From Agrypnia vestita (taxonomy: Eukaryota > Arthropoda > Insecta > Trichoptera > Phryganeidae), in NCBI GenBank assembly GCA_016648135.1, contig JADDOH010023106.1, forward strand, positions 1 to 64,000: DNA of 64,000 bases. Reading direction: 5' to 3'. The notes below the pieces were generated by a model. That model was not told where the DNA came from. It was given only the letters and a program-made list of their open reading frames with translations, and ran no database searches. The position numbers and the translations under genes are program-made. This document shows positions 47,036 to 57,895 of the stretch, in pieces. Numbering within the stretch: the first letter of the stretch is position 1; every line of letters begins with the position of its first letter.

Positions 47036-47145
47036 TATATGCATTATGAAAAGGTTATTTTTCGGGAACCTCGCGGATTTGCAAAAAAACTTGTCAGAGA
47101 GACCAGCTTGAGAATGGTAAAAATAACCTTTTCATAATGCATATA
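47036..47145. mobile_element. Fold-back element, perfect 26-bp arms
   Basis: Arms 47037-47062 and 47119-47144 are exact inverse complements (ATATGCATTATGAAAAGG...), 56 bp apart, and one further base pair extends them. Flanks are TA-rich, so TA duplication cannot be confirmed. The left arm is followed by CGGGAACCTCGCGG. The unit abuts the 130-bp array element at 47147. Confidence 0.9.
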
Positions 47146-47146
47146 T

Positions 47147-47690
47147 ATACTAGCTGTTTGTACCCGGCGTAGCATGAGTAAAGGATTAAGTTGAAAATAA
47201 ATTTGTGGGGGGAAACAAAGGTTTGATTCGAACAGTATAGATTTGCATCGAAAATATATCAGGGGGAGGAGAAAAGGTAAAAGGGGAGGGAGAAAATTTC
47301 ACCTATGTTACCAGCCAGGTCCTATAGAATAAGTTTACATAGTTTGAGTCCGATCGGTCGAGCGGTATATATTTGCATCGAAAATATATCAGGAGGAAGA
47401 GAAGGGGTAAAGGAGGAGAGGGGAAATGTAGCCTATGTTACCCGCCGAGTCCTAAAGAATAAGTTTCCAAATTTTGAGTCCGATCGATCAAACGGTACAG
47501 GTTTGCAAAGAAAATATATCAGCGGAGGGGAAGGATTAAAAGAATAGGGGGGAAATGTCGCCTATGTTACCCGCCGGGTCCTAAAGCATAAGTATGAAAA
47601 GTTTGAATCGAATCGGATTAACGGTATAGATTTGTATAGAGAACTGACAGACAGACAGACAGTTATTATTATTATGTAGATGTTTAGTCG
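47147..47690 (+). mobile_element. 130-bp-unit array element, copy 2
   Basis: Starts TACTAGCTGTTTGTACCCGG with CGTAGCATGAGTAAAGGATT, then modules anchored on TTTGCATCGAAAATATATC-like words at 47245, 47375, 47505 and 47634 (spacings 130, 130, 129). It ends GACAGACAGACAGACAG at about 47643-47660. Each module carries GTTACC(C)GCC(GG)GTCCTA and TTTGAGTCCGATCGGTC. The modules share an 80-codon frame by chance; no protein is implied. Confidence 0.9.
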
Positions 47691-48352
47691 ATCCCCGTGC
47701 CACCATGAAAAGATGTAGTAATACGAGAGATATGTGTAATAATTAATCAAATATTTTTATTCTGCACACTAAACCTCATATTAATATTTATAGTAATGTA
47801 ATGATCATTATTTTCCAAGAATAATATCATCTATTTTGGGGTTTATTTCGTAGCTTAAATGTAAAGTAAACATTGAAATAAATTTAATATTTGAAGCTTT
47901 GTTTATGAGTAAAAAAATTTGATAACTAGTTTAAAAAAAACGTTTTTGATAACATGGTTATTTCATTATTCAACATTTTATATGTATTTTATTTGTATGT
48001 ATTTGTACAACACAAAGTTATTAAAAAATAATTATAAAATTTTGAATTTTCAAAAAGTTAATACTATCTATCTGCAAATAAACATAAATACGAAATAAAA
48101 GGTTCAAAATCACAAAAGCTTAAAACTATAAAATCTATATGTAATCTGAATTTTAATAGTTGTGTATTGAAATTTTAAAGGGCTGAATTATATATTCAGG
48201 GTACTTAGAGTAAAAAACAAAAAAATATACATTTTAATACATACTATATTTAATTTTATACTTATTACTATATATTATATAATTAATTTAATACATACAT
48301 AATAATAAAAAAATACATTTTTAAATATTTTAAAGATCAAAGATTAAGTCTG
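47691..48352. other. AT-rich spacer
   Basis: Nothing recognised. Confidence 0.4.
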
Positions 48353-48420
48353 GCTTATGTAGTCAAATGGTTAAGATGCCCAGCTTTGATATAAAATATG
48401 GTTTGAATCCCATTGTGTTA
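48353..48420 (+). mobile_element. tRNA-like head, interrupted by mariner
   Basis: GGCTTATGTAGTCAAATGGT, TAAGATGCCCAGC and GGTTTGAATCCCATTGTG carry degenerate A- and B-box-like words spaced as in a tRNA. The mariner begins 2-3 bp after. It is probably a SINE head that the mariner entered or landed beside. Confidence 0.45.
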
Positions 48421-48422
48421 TA

Positions 48423-48451
48423 TTAGGTCCTTACATATGAAATTGACGTTT
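48423..48451 (+). repeat. Mariner left inverted repeat
   Basis: 29-bp terminal repeat beginning TTAGGTCC, the transposase-binding end; matches the right end with one mismatch (GACG versus GGCG). Confidence 0.95.
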
Positions 48452-48610
48452 TGCCGTACTGGCAAATTTGATCTCAAACATCTTCTCTTTGGTTAGGAAT
48501 TCCAAATCCAAATTTATACAGCTACTTACTCATGTATTTGTGTTTTGAAAATTATAATTCATTTGTTTTTTCCTCAATTGTTTTTTTCTTTGCGTCACTC
48601 AGTTTACAAA

Positions 48611-49628
48611 ATGAAAAACTTGAAATATCGCGTTATTTACGAGTACGAGTTCCACCGTGGCACCAGTGCTGCAGAAACGGCTCGAAGGATTAATGATGTG
48701 TATGGCGACGGTGCCGCAAAAGAAAACACAGTGCGTTTTTGGTTCCAACGTTTTCGTTCTGGAAATTTCGAGCTGCAGAACAAGCCCCGTGGACGGCCGG
48801 ATACCAAAGTTGATAATGAAGAATTGAAGGCTATTGTGGAAGCGGATCCATCGCAAACCACATCCGAGTTAGCTGCAGGCTGCGGTGTTAGTGATAAAAC
48901 TGTTTTTATCCACTTGAAGCAAATTGGTAAGGTGAAAAAGCTTGAAAGGTGGGTACCTCACGAATTGAGTGAAGCAAATCAACAAACGCGCGTTGACTGC
49001 TGCGTTGCATTACTCAATCGGCACAATAATGAAGGGATTTTAAATCGAATCATTACCTGTGATGAATAGTGGGTCCTGTAGATAATCGGAAGCGCTCATC
49101 GCAATGGCTGAACCCTGCCGAACCAGCCAAACCATGCCCCAAGCGAAAATTGACTCCAAAAAGTTACTTGTGAGCGTTTGGTGGATTAGTGCTGGTGTCG
49201 TTCACTACAGCTTTCTTAAATCTGGCCAGACGATTACGGCAGATGTCTATTGTCAGCAACTGCAAACCAAGATGGAAAAGCTAGCTGCTAAACAACCGAG
49301 GCTGGTTAATCACTCTAGGCCACTGCTGCTTCATGATAACGCTAGACCACACACTGCACAACAGACGGCTACCAAATTAGAGGAGCTTCAATTGGAATGT
49401 CTAAGACATCCACCGTACTCTCCGGACCTTGTCCCATCAGATTACCATTTTTTTCGAAATTTGGATAACTTCTTGCAAAGGAAAAAATTCAACTCCCATG
49501 GGGCAGTCCAAACCGCCTTCAAAGATTTTATTGATTCCCGTCCGAATGGTTTTTTTAGTAAAGGGATCGATGAACTACCTATGAGATGGCAAAAATGCAT
49601 AGATAGCAATTGTACATACTTTGATTAA
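48611..49628 (+). pseudogene. Mariner transposase, inactivated
   Basis: Would be a DD34D-family transposase of about 339 residues, catalysing cut-and-paste at TA. The start chosen is ATG 48611 (MKNLKYRVIYEYEF), 22 codons into a longer open frame, because the family protein begins there. Two helix-turn-helix regions (about residues 10-50 and 80-110) bracket a GRPD AT-hook-like motif; WVPHEL is at 114-119. The first catalytic Asp is in TCDE (residue 151), the second in HDNARPH, the third in YSPDLVPSDYHFF, with 34 residues between the last two. Defects: stop TAG at 49067-49069 right after CDE, a 1-bp deletion at about 49079-49081, and a 1-bp deletion in the A-run 49158-49162. It cannot make a full protein. 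Confidence 0.96.
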
Positions 49629-49677
49629 ATAAATATATTATAATTTAAAAAAATCGGCTTTATGTTCCTCCCATACT

Positions 49678-49706
49678 AAACGCCAATTTCATATGTAAGG
49701 ACCTAA
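49678..49706 (-). repeat. Mariner right inverted repeat
   Basis: Inverse complement of the left end, ending ATATGTAAGGACCTAA at 49706, then TA. Confidence 0.95.
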
Positions 49707-49708
49707 TA

Positions 49709-51059
49709 TTATATACTTAATTAATTAGGATTAGAATGTAGTAAAAGTTATGCTAGATTTAAGCTAAATTTCTATAGAAATATTTTCTATTTTAAAAAGT
49801 CTCGTAACGCAACATACGAAAAATTGCAATGCACTTTCTTCGATTATGATCTAGAAACCTCACAACCACCCTTTAAAACTTGTATACTATATATTTATTC
49901 ATACAGGAGTATTTATGAGATTAAAAGAGAAAACGGGTTTTGATATTTTAATTAGATGAAGTTTTTATCAATTTTCGATTAAAATTTTCTGATAATTTTG
50001 CTTCGTAAATATTTCAGCTGAGTTCGTGAAATAGTCCGATCCGACACACTTCCAAAATATCGAACAGTTAAAAAAATTATTTTGTTAATAAAATACATTG
50101 AAAAACGCTACCTGCTTTGTGTGGCCAGTGCCAGAAGGGACTTTTTATTGCTCGTCAATATTTTTTATTAAATTATGAAAAATTGTTAGACTTCAAAATC
50201 AATCGATAAAAATAAATAATAAAATATGAGAATGGACCAACTCTTATTATAGAGTATTATATAATGGCAGATAACTCAGTCAACTGTCCCAACTTCTACG
50301 TCCTACTCATACTATCCTCTGTATGCCATAAAAACAGTTCCTCAACATTTCTTTTTTACTTTGTGAACCACCTCAACCCACCCCGGATCCAAGCTGAACT
50401 GAGTTTCTAAGAAAACTACCCCTAAATTCTGTGACGCGCACGGATTCCACACGTGTGATGTTAAGTGGAAAAGGGCCACAGAATAATGATCGGCCACTAA
50501 AATAAATAACATTTGGGAGAAAACAGCGAACTGTCTTTCACTTGTATGATAACAAGGATTATACATTTAACACATATGTATTTTGATACTTGAAAAATTA
50601 ATAAACCGGTAGGAATCGACTATCTATAGATACTAACATAAACTAACAAAACTATTACTAACAAAAAATATTATTTTTTTGTTTCACTTGATATAGTAGT
50701 ATTGAAACCGAATGGCTTGGAATTAATCAAAGTCATTGTTTTAATTATGTATCCTCAAAGTTGGCAACATTAATATCAAAAATAGTTTTTTTTAATGAAA
50801 ATGTCTCAGTCAAATTCTAAAAAATAAACATATTTTTAAGTGCTGAAACATCTTACGTGTAGAGTTTTTGGGGCTATTCTGGCGTGGGTGTCCGATCTTA
50901 CATATTTCTAGATACATCATAAAGGGTGAGAGATCGAATTAACATAGCAGAACGGCCTAGGATACTTATCACAAAAAAATACGTAATATTTTTATAATAC
51001 TAATTAATTATGATGTAATACTGTAATGTTTTTAATCGTCCCTACTTACTCTTCCTACT
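49709..51059. other. Unique spacer
   Basis: AT-rich with a balanced patch at about 50275-50560. The minus strand there is open for 74 codons without a recognisable product. Confidence 0.4.
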
Positions 51060-52234
51060 CTACTCTAGTTCCCTTTAGCGGCACGTAGCTAACTATTCGT
51101 CGCGAGGCCTCAATTCCGGTTCCGGTCACGTGGCCCATCTCCTGAAGCGACCTGAAGCAACAGGAAGCGAAAAGCTATAATAATAATAAAAATATAAAAG
51201 TCCTTATCTGTCCCGATGGTTGAAGCCTGCTGCAAAGTTTCCCGGCATGTTCCTCTCCTGTAAATATATGCAAAACATAGCCCTTCCAACAGTGCGGTAG
51301 ATGCCTTCTGAGATCTCTTAATATTTTTACCTTGGACGATTCTGTTTTGAATGCCCGAAAATTCATGTCAGAAATGCATCGCTTTATATATTACGCAATA
51401 CCATAAAAAACGAGCAATTATCTAATTTGATAAAAAGTCACGATCTAATTACATCTGTCGAATAGTTACATTATGTGCTTGCATATTTTAATAATTCTTA
51501 CACGACAGTCGTCCTATAGTAAATTCGATATAGCTTTATCCGGGGGCACGCCTAAGTCTATCGAGTAATTCCGGAATTCACCCGGTGTAAAGAAACTTTA
51601 TCAATAGAATCATAAGATAGGTAAGATAATAATAAAAATGTTAAGTTTTTAGCTATCCTGGGATGGGTTCCTGGTCCAATGTTCATTTTTTGTCGTTCCA
51701 TGCAAAGATATAGTCCTTAAAATACAGAATTTCGGTGACCATATCTCTTATTCGTTTTCCTCAACTGTCACTATTGCTTTGCTCTATTGCTGTCACTCTG
51801 TTTGGCAACATGCCCAAAGAAATGCAAGGATCCTTTTCCGGCAAGTTGTCGAAAGTCTGTCGGTAATCACTAATTCTTGTGGGATGAAGATATTTGTAAG
51901 CCTGGCGGTCAGTATAATACCCGTTTGCATCGCATCTTGAAAAGTGCGCCCACGTTTTATTTTCAGAGAGATAAAATTTGTCACAAATGATAAAATAATT
52001 TATCAATAACCAATAACATTGTGTTTGTTGCACGTTCCATTTCATCGTATGACTTATCAATTACCCTTAAAATGTGAATTTGTTCCGTTTTTCTTCTGAG
52101 TATTTATTTTCAAAATAAATTTTCAAAATATTAACAAACAAAACTTCTGCAGAAATTTGAAAAATGGAACATTAGAATGCTGCTATACTCTAATTTAAAA
52201 TAACTATAATATTTTAGATTCTAATAATATGTAC
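51060..52234. other. Unique DNA with balanced patches
   Basis: A GC-richer patch at 51060-51180 (CGTCGCGAGGCCTCAATTCC; CTGAAGCGACCTGAAGCAAC) and a balanced stretch at about 51650-52060. The latter's minus strand is open for 99 codons but the peptide is not recognised. Exon or conserved noncoding DNA cannot be told apart. Confidence 0.35.
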
Positions 52235-52700
52235 TAACTGTAAATTGAAAATAAATTTGTGGGGGGAAAAAAAGTTTCCATTGTTTTGCAAAGCCTCTAA
52301 TCAAAAAAATGTTTCCATTTATTCAAGGCTGGGAGGGATAGGATGTCTAAGGAAGAAATATAGTCTATTTTTTCCGTCGAAAATATGTATTAAGAAATTT
52401 GGGTCCAATCGGTGAAGCGGTGTAGATTTGTACAGAAAGTATATTTGGGGGAGAGGATGGGTTAGAGGAGAAAGAGGAAATGTCGCTTATATTACGCCGG
52501 GTCCTAAAGAATAAGATTCTAAATTTTGAGTTCAATCGGTCGAACGGTACAAATTTGTATTAAAATATGTCAAAGCGCTCCTCCCTAAAGGTGGAGAAGA
52601 GAAATTTCACCCACCGGGTCCCTAAGAATACGTGTGAAGAATTTGAGTCAGATCGGTCAAACAGTGTATTGGTATTGAATTTTATATGTATGGATGTAAG
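52235..52700 (+). mobile_element. 130-bp-unit array element, copy 3
   Basis: Starts with TTGAAAATAAATTTGTGGGG as in copy 2, then modules with TTGGGTCCAATCGGTGAAGC, GTGTAGATTTGTACAG, ACGCCGGGTCCTAAAGAATA and GTTCAATCGGTCGAACGG. It ends TTGGTATTGAATTTTATATG without a GACA run. The most diverged copy. Confidence 0.8.
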
Positions 52701-53689
52701 TAGGTAATTAATATAATAATCATTTTTCCAAGATTCACAGGGTCAAAATAGTTATTTTGACGTTTCAAAACGCCGAAAATAACCGGCTTAATTAGAAGCA
52801 TTTGTGATGATCTTGTGGTCTTGGAAAATCAACGCTTAAATAACTATACTTGGATGGATTTTAAATTACTAGCAACTGAAGAACAGGCAAAACGCAACCA
52901 AAACGCACAATGGATGAAATGGCTAGATATCACGTGTTCGTTCAATCAAAACAATAATTCACAAACACGTGGATACACCAAACACGCGGTTTATAAATAA
53001 TGTATCTTATACGATATGCCGTGCACATACACTGCACATACCGTGCACATGCACACATTATTAATTATCTTGTGTTTGAATTATTGCTTCGACATTGTGT
53101 GGTGCATTTATTTGCTTAATAATTTTGTAATTATGCTTTTGTAAACCATGTTTATATGCATGCACTGTATTGCAATCAATATATATATCTATATATATAT
53201 ATATATAGAAAAAAATCTTATGTTCTCACGTAACACCCTGTACTGTTTTATGTCAATGCGAGACAATATCGATTGCCACAATAATCGAAGAAGAAGGTAA
53301 TTACTTTTAATCTTTATATAAATATTGATATTATTCTAAATTATAATAGTATTCGAAGGGAAAATTATTACTTAAACATTTCCCGCGTGAGCTCACACAA
53401 CATTACTTTAAATTGTTTATTTAATTCGCAAGGGAATTGGGGGATGTATTTATTTTCGACCTCCCAGCGGTGAGATGAGGGAGGCAAAAAAATGATGGCA
53501 AAATAAGACGAAAAAATCAAGAAATCTAGAAAGCAATTAACAATGGATCAAAAATAAAATAATTTTTTGAAAAAAGAAAAGTACTTTTATTTTAATCAGC
53601 TCCATAAACAATTTTATATAGGAGCATTGGTATTCCACAGGAAATGAGGACGTCCCTATAAAAAAAGATCTACATAGTACAGGTCTAAC
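52701..53689. other. AT-rich spacer
   Basis: Contains a palindrome GTCAAAATAGTTATTTTGAC near 52741-52760, a GTGCACAT cluster near 53020-53050, and a (TA)n run at about 53181-53206. No gene. Confidence 0.45.
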
Positions 53690-54330
53690 TAACTAACTAA
53701 CTAACTAACCATCACGCCGTTTCCCAGCAGGGGTAGGCAGAGAGGATTGAACGCTACACTCTTCTATCCTGGACAACACTTTGGCTTCGGACACATTTAT
53801 ACATCTTCTCACACAAGTTCTACGATTGTTGAGGCTTTTAACAGGGCCATCCTCAAATACTTGTAGTATCTGATCGTGCCAGGTCTTTCGCGGAAGCCTT
53901 CTATTCCTGTTGCCTTCAACACTCGCCTCATATATTTTACTTTCTTTCCTTTCCTCGTTCATACGTTCCACAGGACCAAACCATCTCAGGACTTCTTTCT
54001 TTATACTATTTACCACAATACAGCCTGCATTACATTCAATTCTATTTTGTTCATTCCTCATTCTGTCGACCAAAGATTTTCCAAACAAGTGACCGCATTT
54101 TCACCGCATTCAGTCCACTTTCATTTCTCCTTTGCCGATTCCAGGCTTCACTTCCATACATCAGGGTTGGCACTAGAACGCCATTATGTACCGCAAGTCT
54201 TGCTTCCTTTGACAGATTCTTATTGGACATAATTGCATTTAGGGCACCATTAATTTTGTTTCCCGCAGCCACTCTCCTTTCGATAACATTCTCAGTCTTG
54301 CCGTCTCTACTAAACATACATCCCAATATA
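53690..54330 (-). pseudogene. LINE-A ORF2 C-terminus, best copy
   Basis: Minus strand: GCMFSRDGKTENVIERRVAA, GNKINGALNAIM, KEARLAVHNGVLVPTLMYGS, EAWNRQRRNESGLNAVKMRS. A frameshift follows at about 54078-54092, then SLVDRMRNEQNRIECNAGC, IKKEVLRWFGPVERMNEER, RLPRKTWHDQILQVFEDGPV, KSLNNRRTCVRRCINVSEAK and SSLPTPAGKRRDG. These are the post-RT connection and C-terminal region of a LINE. The tail is (CTAA)n at 53680-53709 as read on the plus strand, i.e. (TTAG)n after the LINE. 5'-truncated before the catalytic RT. Confidence 0.9.
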
Positions 54331-55933
54331 ATTTTATTGTTTTTAAAATGGTCTATTTAACCTGTTTACGGTGGAATAAACTTATAATTATTATTATTGT
54401 GCACACTGTTATAATATATTTTTTAAATGTTATTTTTCTTAATTTTTACTCGATCTTGCCGAAATTCGACCTCAAGTTGGCTCACATGTTTAATAGTTAA
54501 TATTTATCTATATTCCTCTGGTATATATGACGGATACCAATAGTTTCATGATATCACTGGGATTGCTAAACAACATGAATAAACAAAGAAAACGTAAAAT
54601 GAATGTGCATAATTGGCAAGTGAAAATTAGAAAATTAAAAAAAATGAAATTCTGGTGATTTATTTCTCTTGGTGTTTATTCCCTCTACCGTAAAATTTTG
54701 TTTTTGCACATATACCCCTTTTATAGAGACGCATTCAAATGTTGACGATTCAATTTGAAAACATATTTTGTTTCTTTCACATGCACATATCTTTTTAAAG
54801 TATATACATAATATTTTTCCTAGTATTTTATTGTCGTTTCATCGAAACTGTACAAAATGTTTAATTTATTTTTACGATGTACAACCTAATTTTTTCAATA
54901 ATTTATCAAGATATTTTTTTATAATTTAATACGACATAGGTACTATCGTAGATAGGCGGTGTTTTATCTTTATTTTTTTTTCAGAAATTACATATAAAAT
55001 AAAATAATTAAAAATTAATAATTTATTTTAAAAAAGTTATTAAAAAAATACATATATAAATTAAGCGACAAATATTTAAGGCCACAGGCCCGTTTAATTG
55101 AAATAATGGAGTTCAAGTTATGTTGTCTGCAGTATGGAACCAATGGAACTACAAATTTACTTAGGACATAAAAAAATAATATTTATATGTTCAACAATAA
55201 AGGTACGTAATGCAATAAATATAAATATAAAAATGTGAAAAAATATCTTCTCTGATGTGTTTATTGAAGTAGGTACAAAATATACAAACTGTAAAAAAAG
55301 TTGAAATAATTCGATACTTTAGAGCGAATGGAAACGTATTCTTCGAAATGTACAGCGCGTAGCTTTATTACAAACATCTGGAACAAGTTACTGCTGTATT
55401 TGAACAAGTCCATTCATTGCAAAAGAATGTTCTTTATAAATAAGGATACGCAAATAAACACTTTATAAGTATCAAAAGAAGCAACTTGTATTCGGAGTCA
55501 ATCCGGTCTGATGGAAGCCAGATGCAAGGAATAAAAGCATTTTGAAACCAAATTATAAGCTGGGTAAAATCTTTACATTGCAAAGTGCCAATGAAATATT
55601 AGTTAATTTTTTATGTAAGTGCATATTTTATCAAGTTGCTGATTTAGTTGAGTTCGATTCACTTACATGACAATTTTCAAAGAGATACGCTATAAAAAAT
55701 ATATAATACTAGTCGAAACAAATAAATTATATATTAAAAATAAATTGTTTATTAATATTGAAAAGTATAATATATACCGAACACGACAATTAACTATCAT
55801 AGTAGGCATTGAACTAGAATGAGAATAATTTTAGGAAAGAGATATGGTGGGCCATCTGTTGATTACAATGATAACGTTTATTCTATGCAAATGGATGCAA
55901 TAGAGAGAAGTGAATCGGAAAAAATATTGTTTT
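54331..55933. other. AT-rich DNA, no gene seen
   Basis: No repeat or RNA recognised; the low-complexity AT content is very high around 54420-55080. Confidence 0.45.
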
Positions 55934-56588
55934 TTAACCGGTCCGATGCCGGCCGTACGTAATGCGGAATGTACCCTGTCTGCCGCCCAATTTTGCGCAC
56001 AATTACTGTTTTTTAGACACTTTTTTGTGGTGGTTATATTCATGTAAAAATCAACAATAATCGCAAAGAAGTTGCAGTTTCTGGTTTCTCAATATACAGA
56101 CTTCAATAATAACTTATATTTCAATAATTACTCGTACAATAATTACTTATTCATTAATTATGAAAATAAGTAACGAAATTTACTATCAGAAATGTACGCA
56201 CATATATATAGGGTAAAACCATGGAAGCAATAACAAAAAATATATTGTATTTCAATATTTGCGTTCTAAATATATCAAAGAATATAAAAATACTTAATTT
56301 TAACATTTTTTTAAATAGATAAATAACAAATTGATGCGCAGTTCGTAGACGGCATTTGGAATAATTTTTTGACCGGTTTGCGCGGCAAATGAGGTTACCT
56401 GACAAAAAGAACTCACTCATTCATTCAAAAACTTGATATACAACCAATGACAAGCTTTAAAAACCCATAAACGCAGGTAAAATAAGTCCAATCCGCATAC
56501 GTGTCTAGGGAGCGCAGATCTGCGCTCCGACACATAGAGGGTACAAAAGTTTTCGCGCAAATCTGCGCTCCGGCACTCGACCGGTTAA
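55934..56588. mobile_element. piggyBac-like non-autonomous element
   Basis: TTAA at 55934-55937 is followed by CCGGTCCGATGCCGG. At the far end, read inversely, TTAA (56585-56588) is followed by CCGGTCGAGTGCCGG (12 of 15 matching), and TGTACCCT occurs about 30-40 bp inside both ends. A 20-bp perfect palindrome GGAGCGCAGATCTGCGCTCC lies at 56509-56528, echoing the right terminal GAGCGCAGATTTGCGC. The interior is AT-rich without transposase motifs. TTAA target use is diagnostic of piggyBac-type elements; TIR-family assignment is inferred. Confidence 0.75.
56509..56528. repeat. 20-bp perfect palindrome (subterminal)
   Basis: GGAGCGCAGATCTGCGCTCC equals its own inverse complement and repeats the motif at the element's right terminus. 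Piggybac-type elements often have such internal repeats that bind the transposase. Confidence 0.9.
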
Positions 56589-56714
56589 AACTTTTAATTA
56601 TTTTACAGTATATTTTATTATATTTACTCTATAATGGCAATAAACTGATTATTTTCCTGTCCCTTTTGTCCTGTCAATAACCAATTCATTGTTTTAGGAT
56701 TTAATTTAATAAAA
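56589..56714. other. AT-rich spacer
   Basis: Nothing recognised. Confidence 0.4.
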
Positions 56715-57015
56715 AATAGGAGGATAGAACGCCATATTCCTCTATCCTGGCACACTACTACTGTTTCGGCTACATTCATACATCTTTTCATGCATTATCT
56801 ACGGTTGTTGAGGCTTTTAACAGGGCCATCCTCTAATACTTGTAGTATCTGATCATGCCAGGTCTTTCTCGGACGCCCTCTATTTCTATTACCATCAAAA
56901 CTCGCTATATATATTTTCTTAACCATCTTTTCCGCGCTTAAACGTTCTACATGACCAAACCATCTCAGCACTCCTTTCTTTATTATATCTACCACACTAC
57001 AGCCAGCGTTACATT
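56715..57015 (-). pseudogene. LINE-A C-terminus
   Basis: Minus strand reads VDIIKKGVLRWFGHVERLSA, EKMVKKIYIASFDGNRNRGR, PRKTWHDQILQVLEDGPVKS, LNNRR, then a frameshift and CMKRCMNVAET...CQDRG. It contains less than the 53690 copy, and the last 20 residues are decayed. Confidence 0.85.
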
Positions 57016-57689
57016 CATTGATAATTTTAACATCAAATAATCAAACATATACAAGAAAAATACAAAAATAACTTGGAATATTTTTATTTAAATCCGTTAT
57101 AAAACTACCTAAAAATGAATACCTTAATCTTTTGTCGTAAAAATAATCACAAAACGTTATCATTACAAAAGGGCAAGACAAAAACTTTTGCCTCGGGCAA
57201 AAAGGTAGTATCTTACTAGCTCCTATTTTTTCACGCAAAACAATGATGTCCCAGCCCACCCTTAAGGGTCGTTTTCATCCCCATCTTGTCTGCACCGTGA
57301 CACAACAATGTGCAAGGTGCTACAATAAAATCCTATGCTGAAAAATGCTAACTTACTCATCTCAGGGGATGACTGAAAGTCTGGCTGCGCGACTTCATTC
57401 ATGAATAAATTTCACTTTATATCCATTGCGGTCGGATGAGGAAAATTTTTACTTGTACTCTATCGGTCTTGTTAAGTTACTCTGACTTCTAATTCATATT
57501 TCTTCTTTTAGAGAGTACTAAACAGTTTCCAAGATAATGTTTGATTAAGTACGTTAGTACTTGTATGTCATGAAAATCATTAAAACCAGGACAATAATTT
57601 TTGTCAAAGGTACATATTATACACGCAGTTTTTGAATATGAATTTTGGCTACAACGACGAGCTGTATATTTTGTGTAGAAAGACTTTTG
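57016..57689. other. Unique spacer
   Basis: Balanced patch at about 57230-57330; otherwise nothing recognised. Confidence 0.4.
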
Positions 57690-57895
57690 TAATTGTGCTG
57701 TTTGGAGAGGATGATCGAAGTCTTTGCTGAGTATAAGACAACAGGCTGTAGAATCTTGGGAAGATGTCTTCAATGAAACATTTGCCGTAGAAATCTAGGA
57801 TTGGACAGAAACAGCTCTTAATAGGAATCAATGAAGAAAAATTATTGAAGAGGTCAAGACCCACTAGATGCTGTGGAGCTAAAAGTGATGATTCA
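57690..57895 (+). pseudogene. LINE-B 3' end
   Basis: The closing words are AATGAAGAAAAATTATTGAA, GAGGTCAAGACCCACTAGAT and GAGCTAAAAGTGATGAT, encoding (N)QxRKIIEEVKTH-stop. This matches the WRKILEAA... ends at 14635 and 39080. The upstream part is decayed. Confidence 0.5.

Larger units (their letters stand above)
48423..49706 (+). mobile_element. Mariner (cecropia-type) element
   Basis: A complete DNA transposon of 1284 bp with terminal inverted repeats at 48423-48451 and 49678-49706 (29 bp, starting TTAGGTCCTTACATATGAAA, one mismatch). It is flanked by TA at 48421-48422 and 49707-49708, the target duplication expected of Tc1/mariner. One transposase frame lies inside on the plus strand. Near-complete structure and nearly identical TIRs indicate relatively recent arrival, but the transposase is broken. 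Subfamily call is from transposase wording and TIR. Confidence 0.96.

Noticed and set aside
47305..47547. 80-codon frame over the 130-bp modules
   Set aside because: A by-product of tandem noncoding modules; the same modules in other copies contain stops.
51761..52060. 99-codon minus frame
   Set aside because: No recognisable product, no splice or composition support; kept only as a balanced patch.
52739..52762. Short palindrome GTCAAAATAGTTATTTTGAC as an operator
   Set aside because: AT-rich palindromes of this size are common by chance here; no functional context.
53680..53709. Telomere-like (TTAG)n
   Set aside because: Four-base unit, not the insect TTAGG, and placed exactly at a LINE-A 3' end, so it is the retrotransposon tail.
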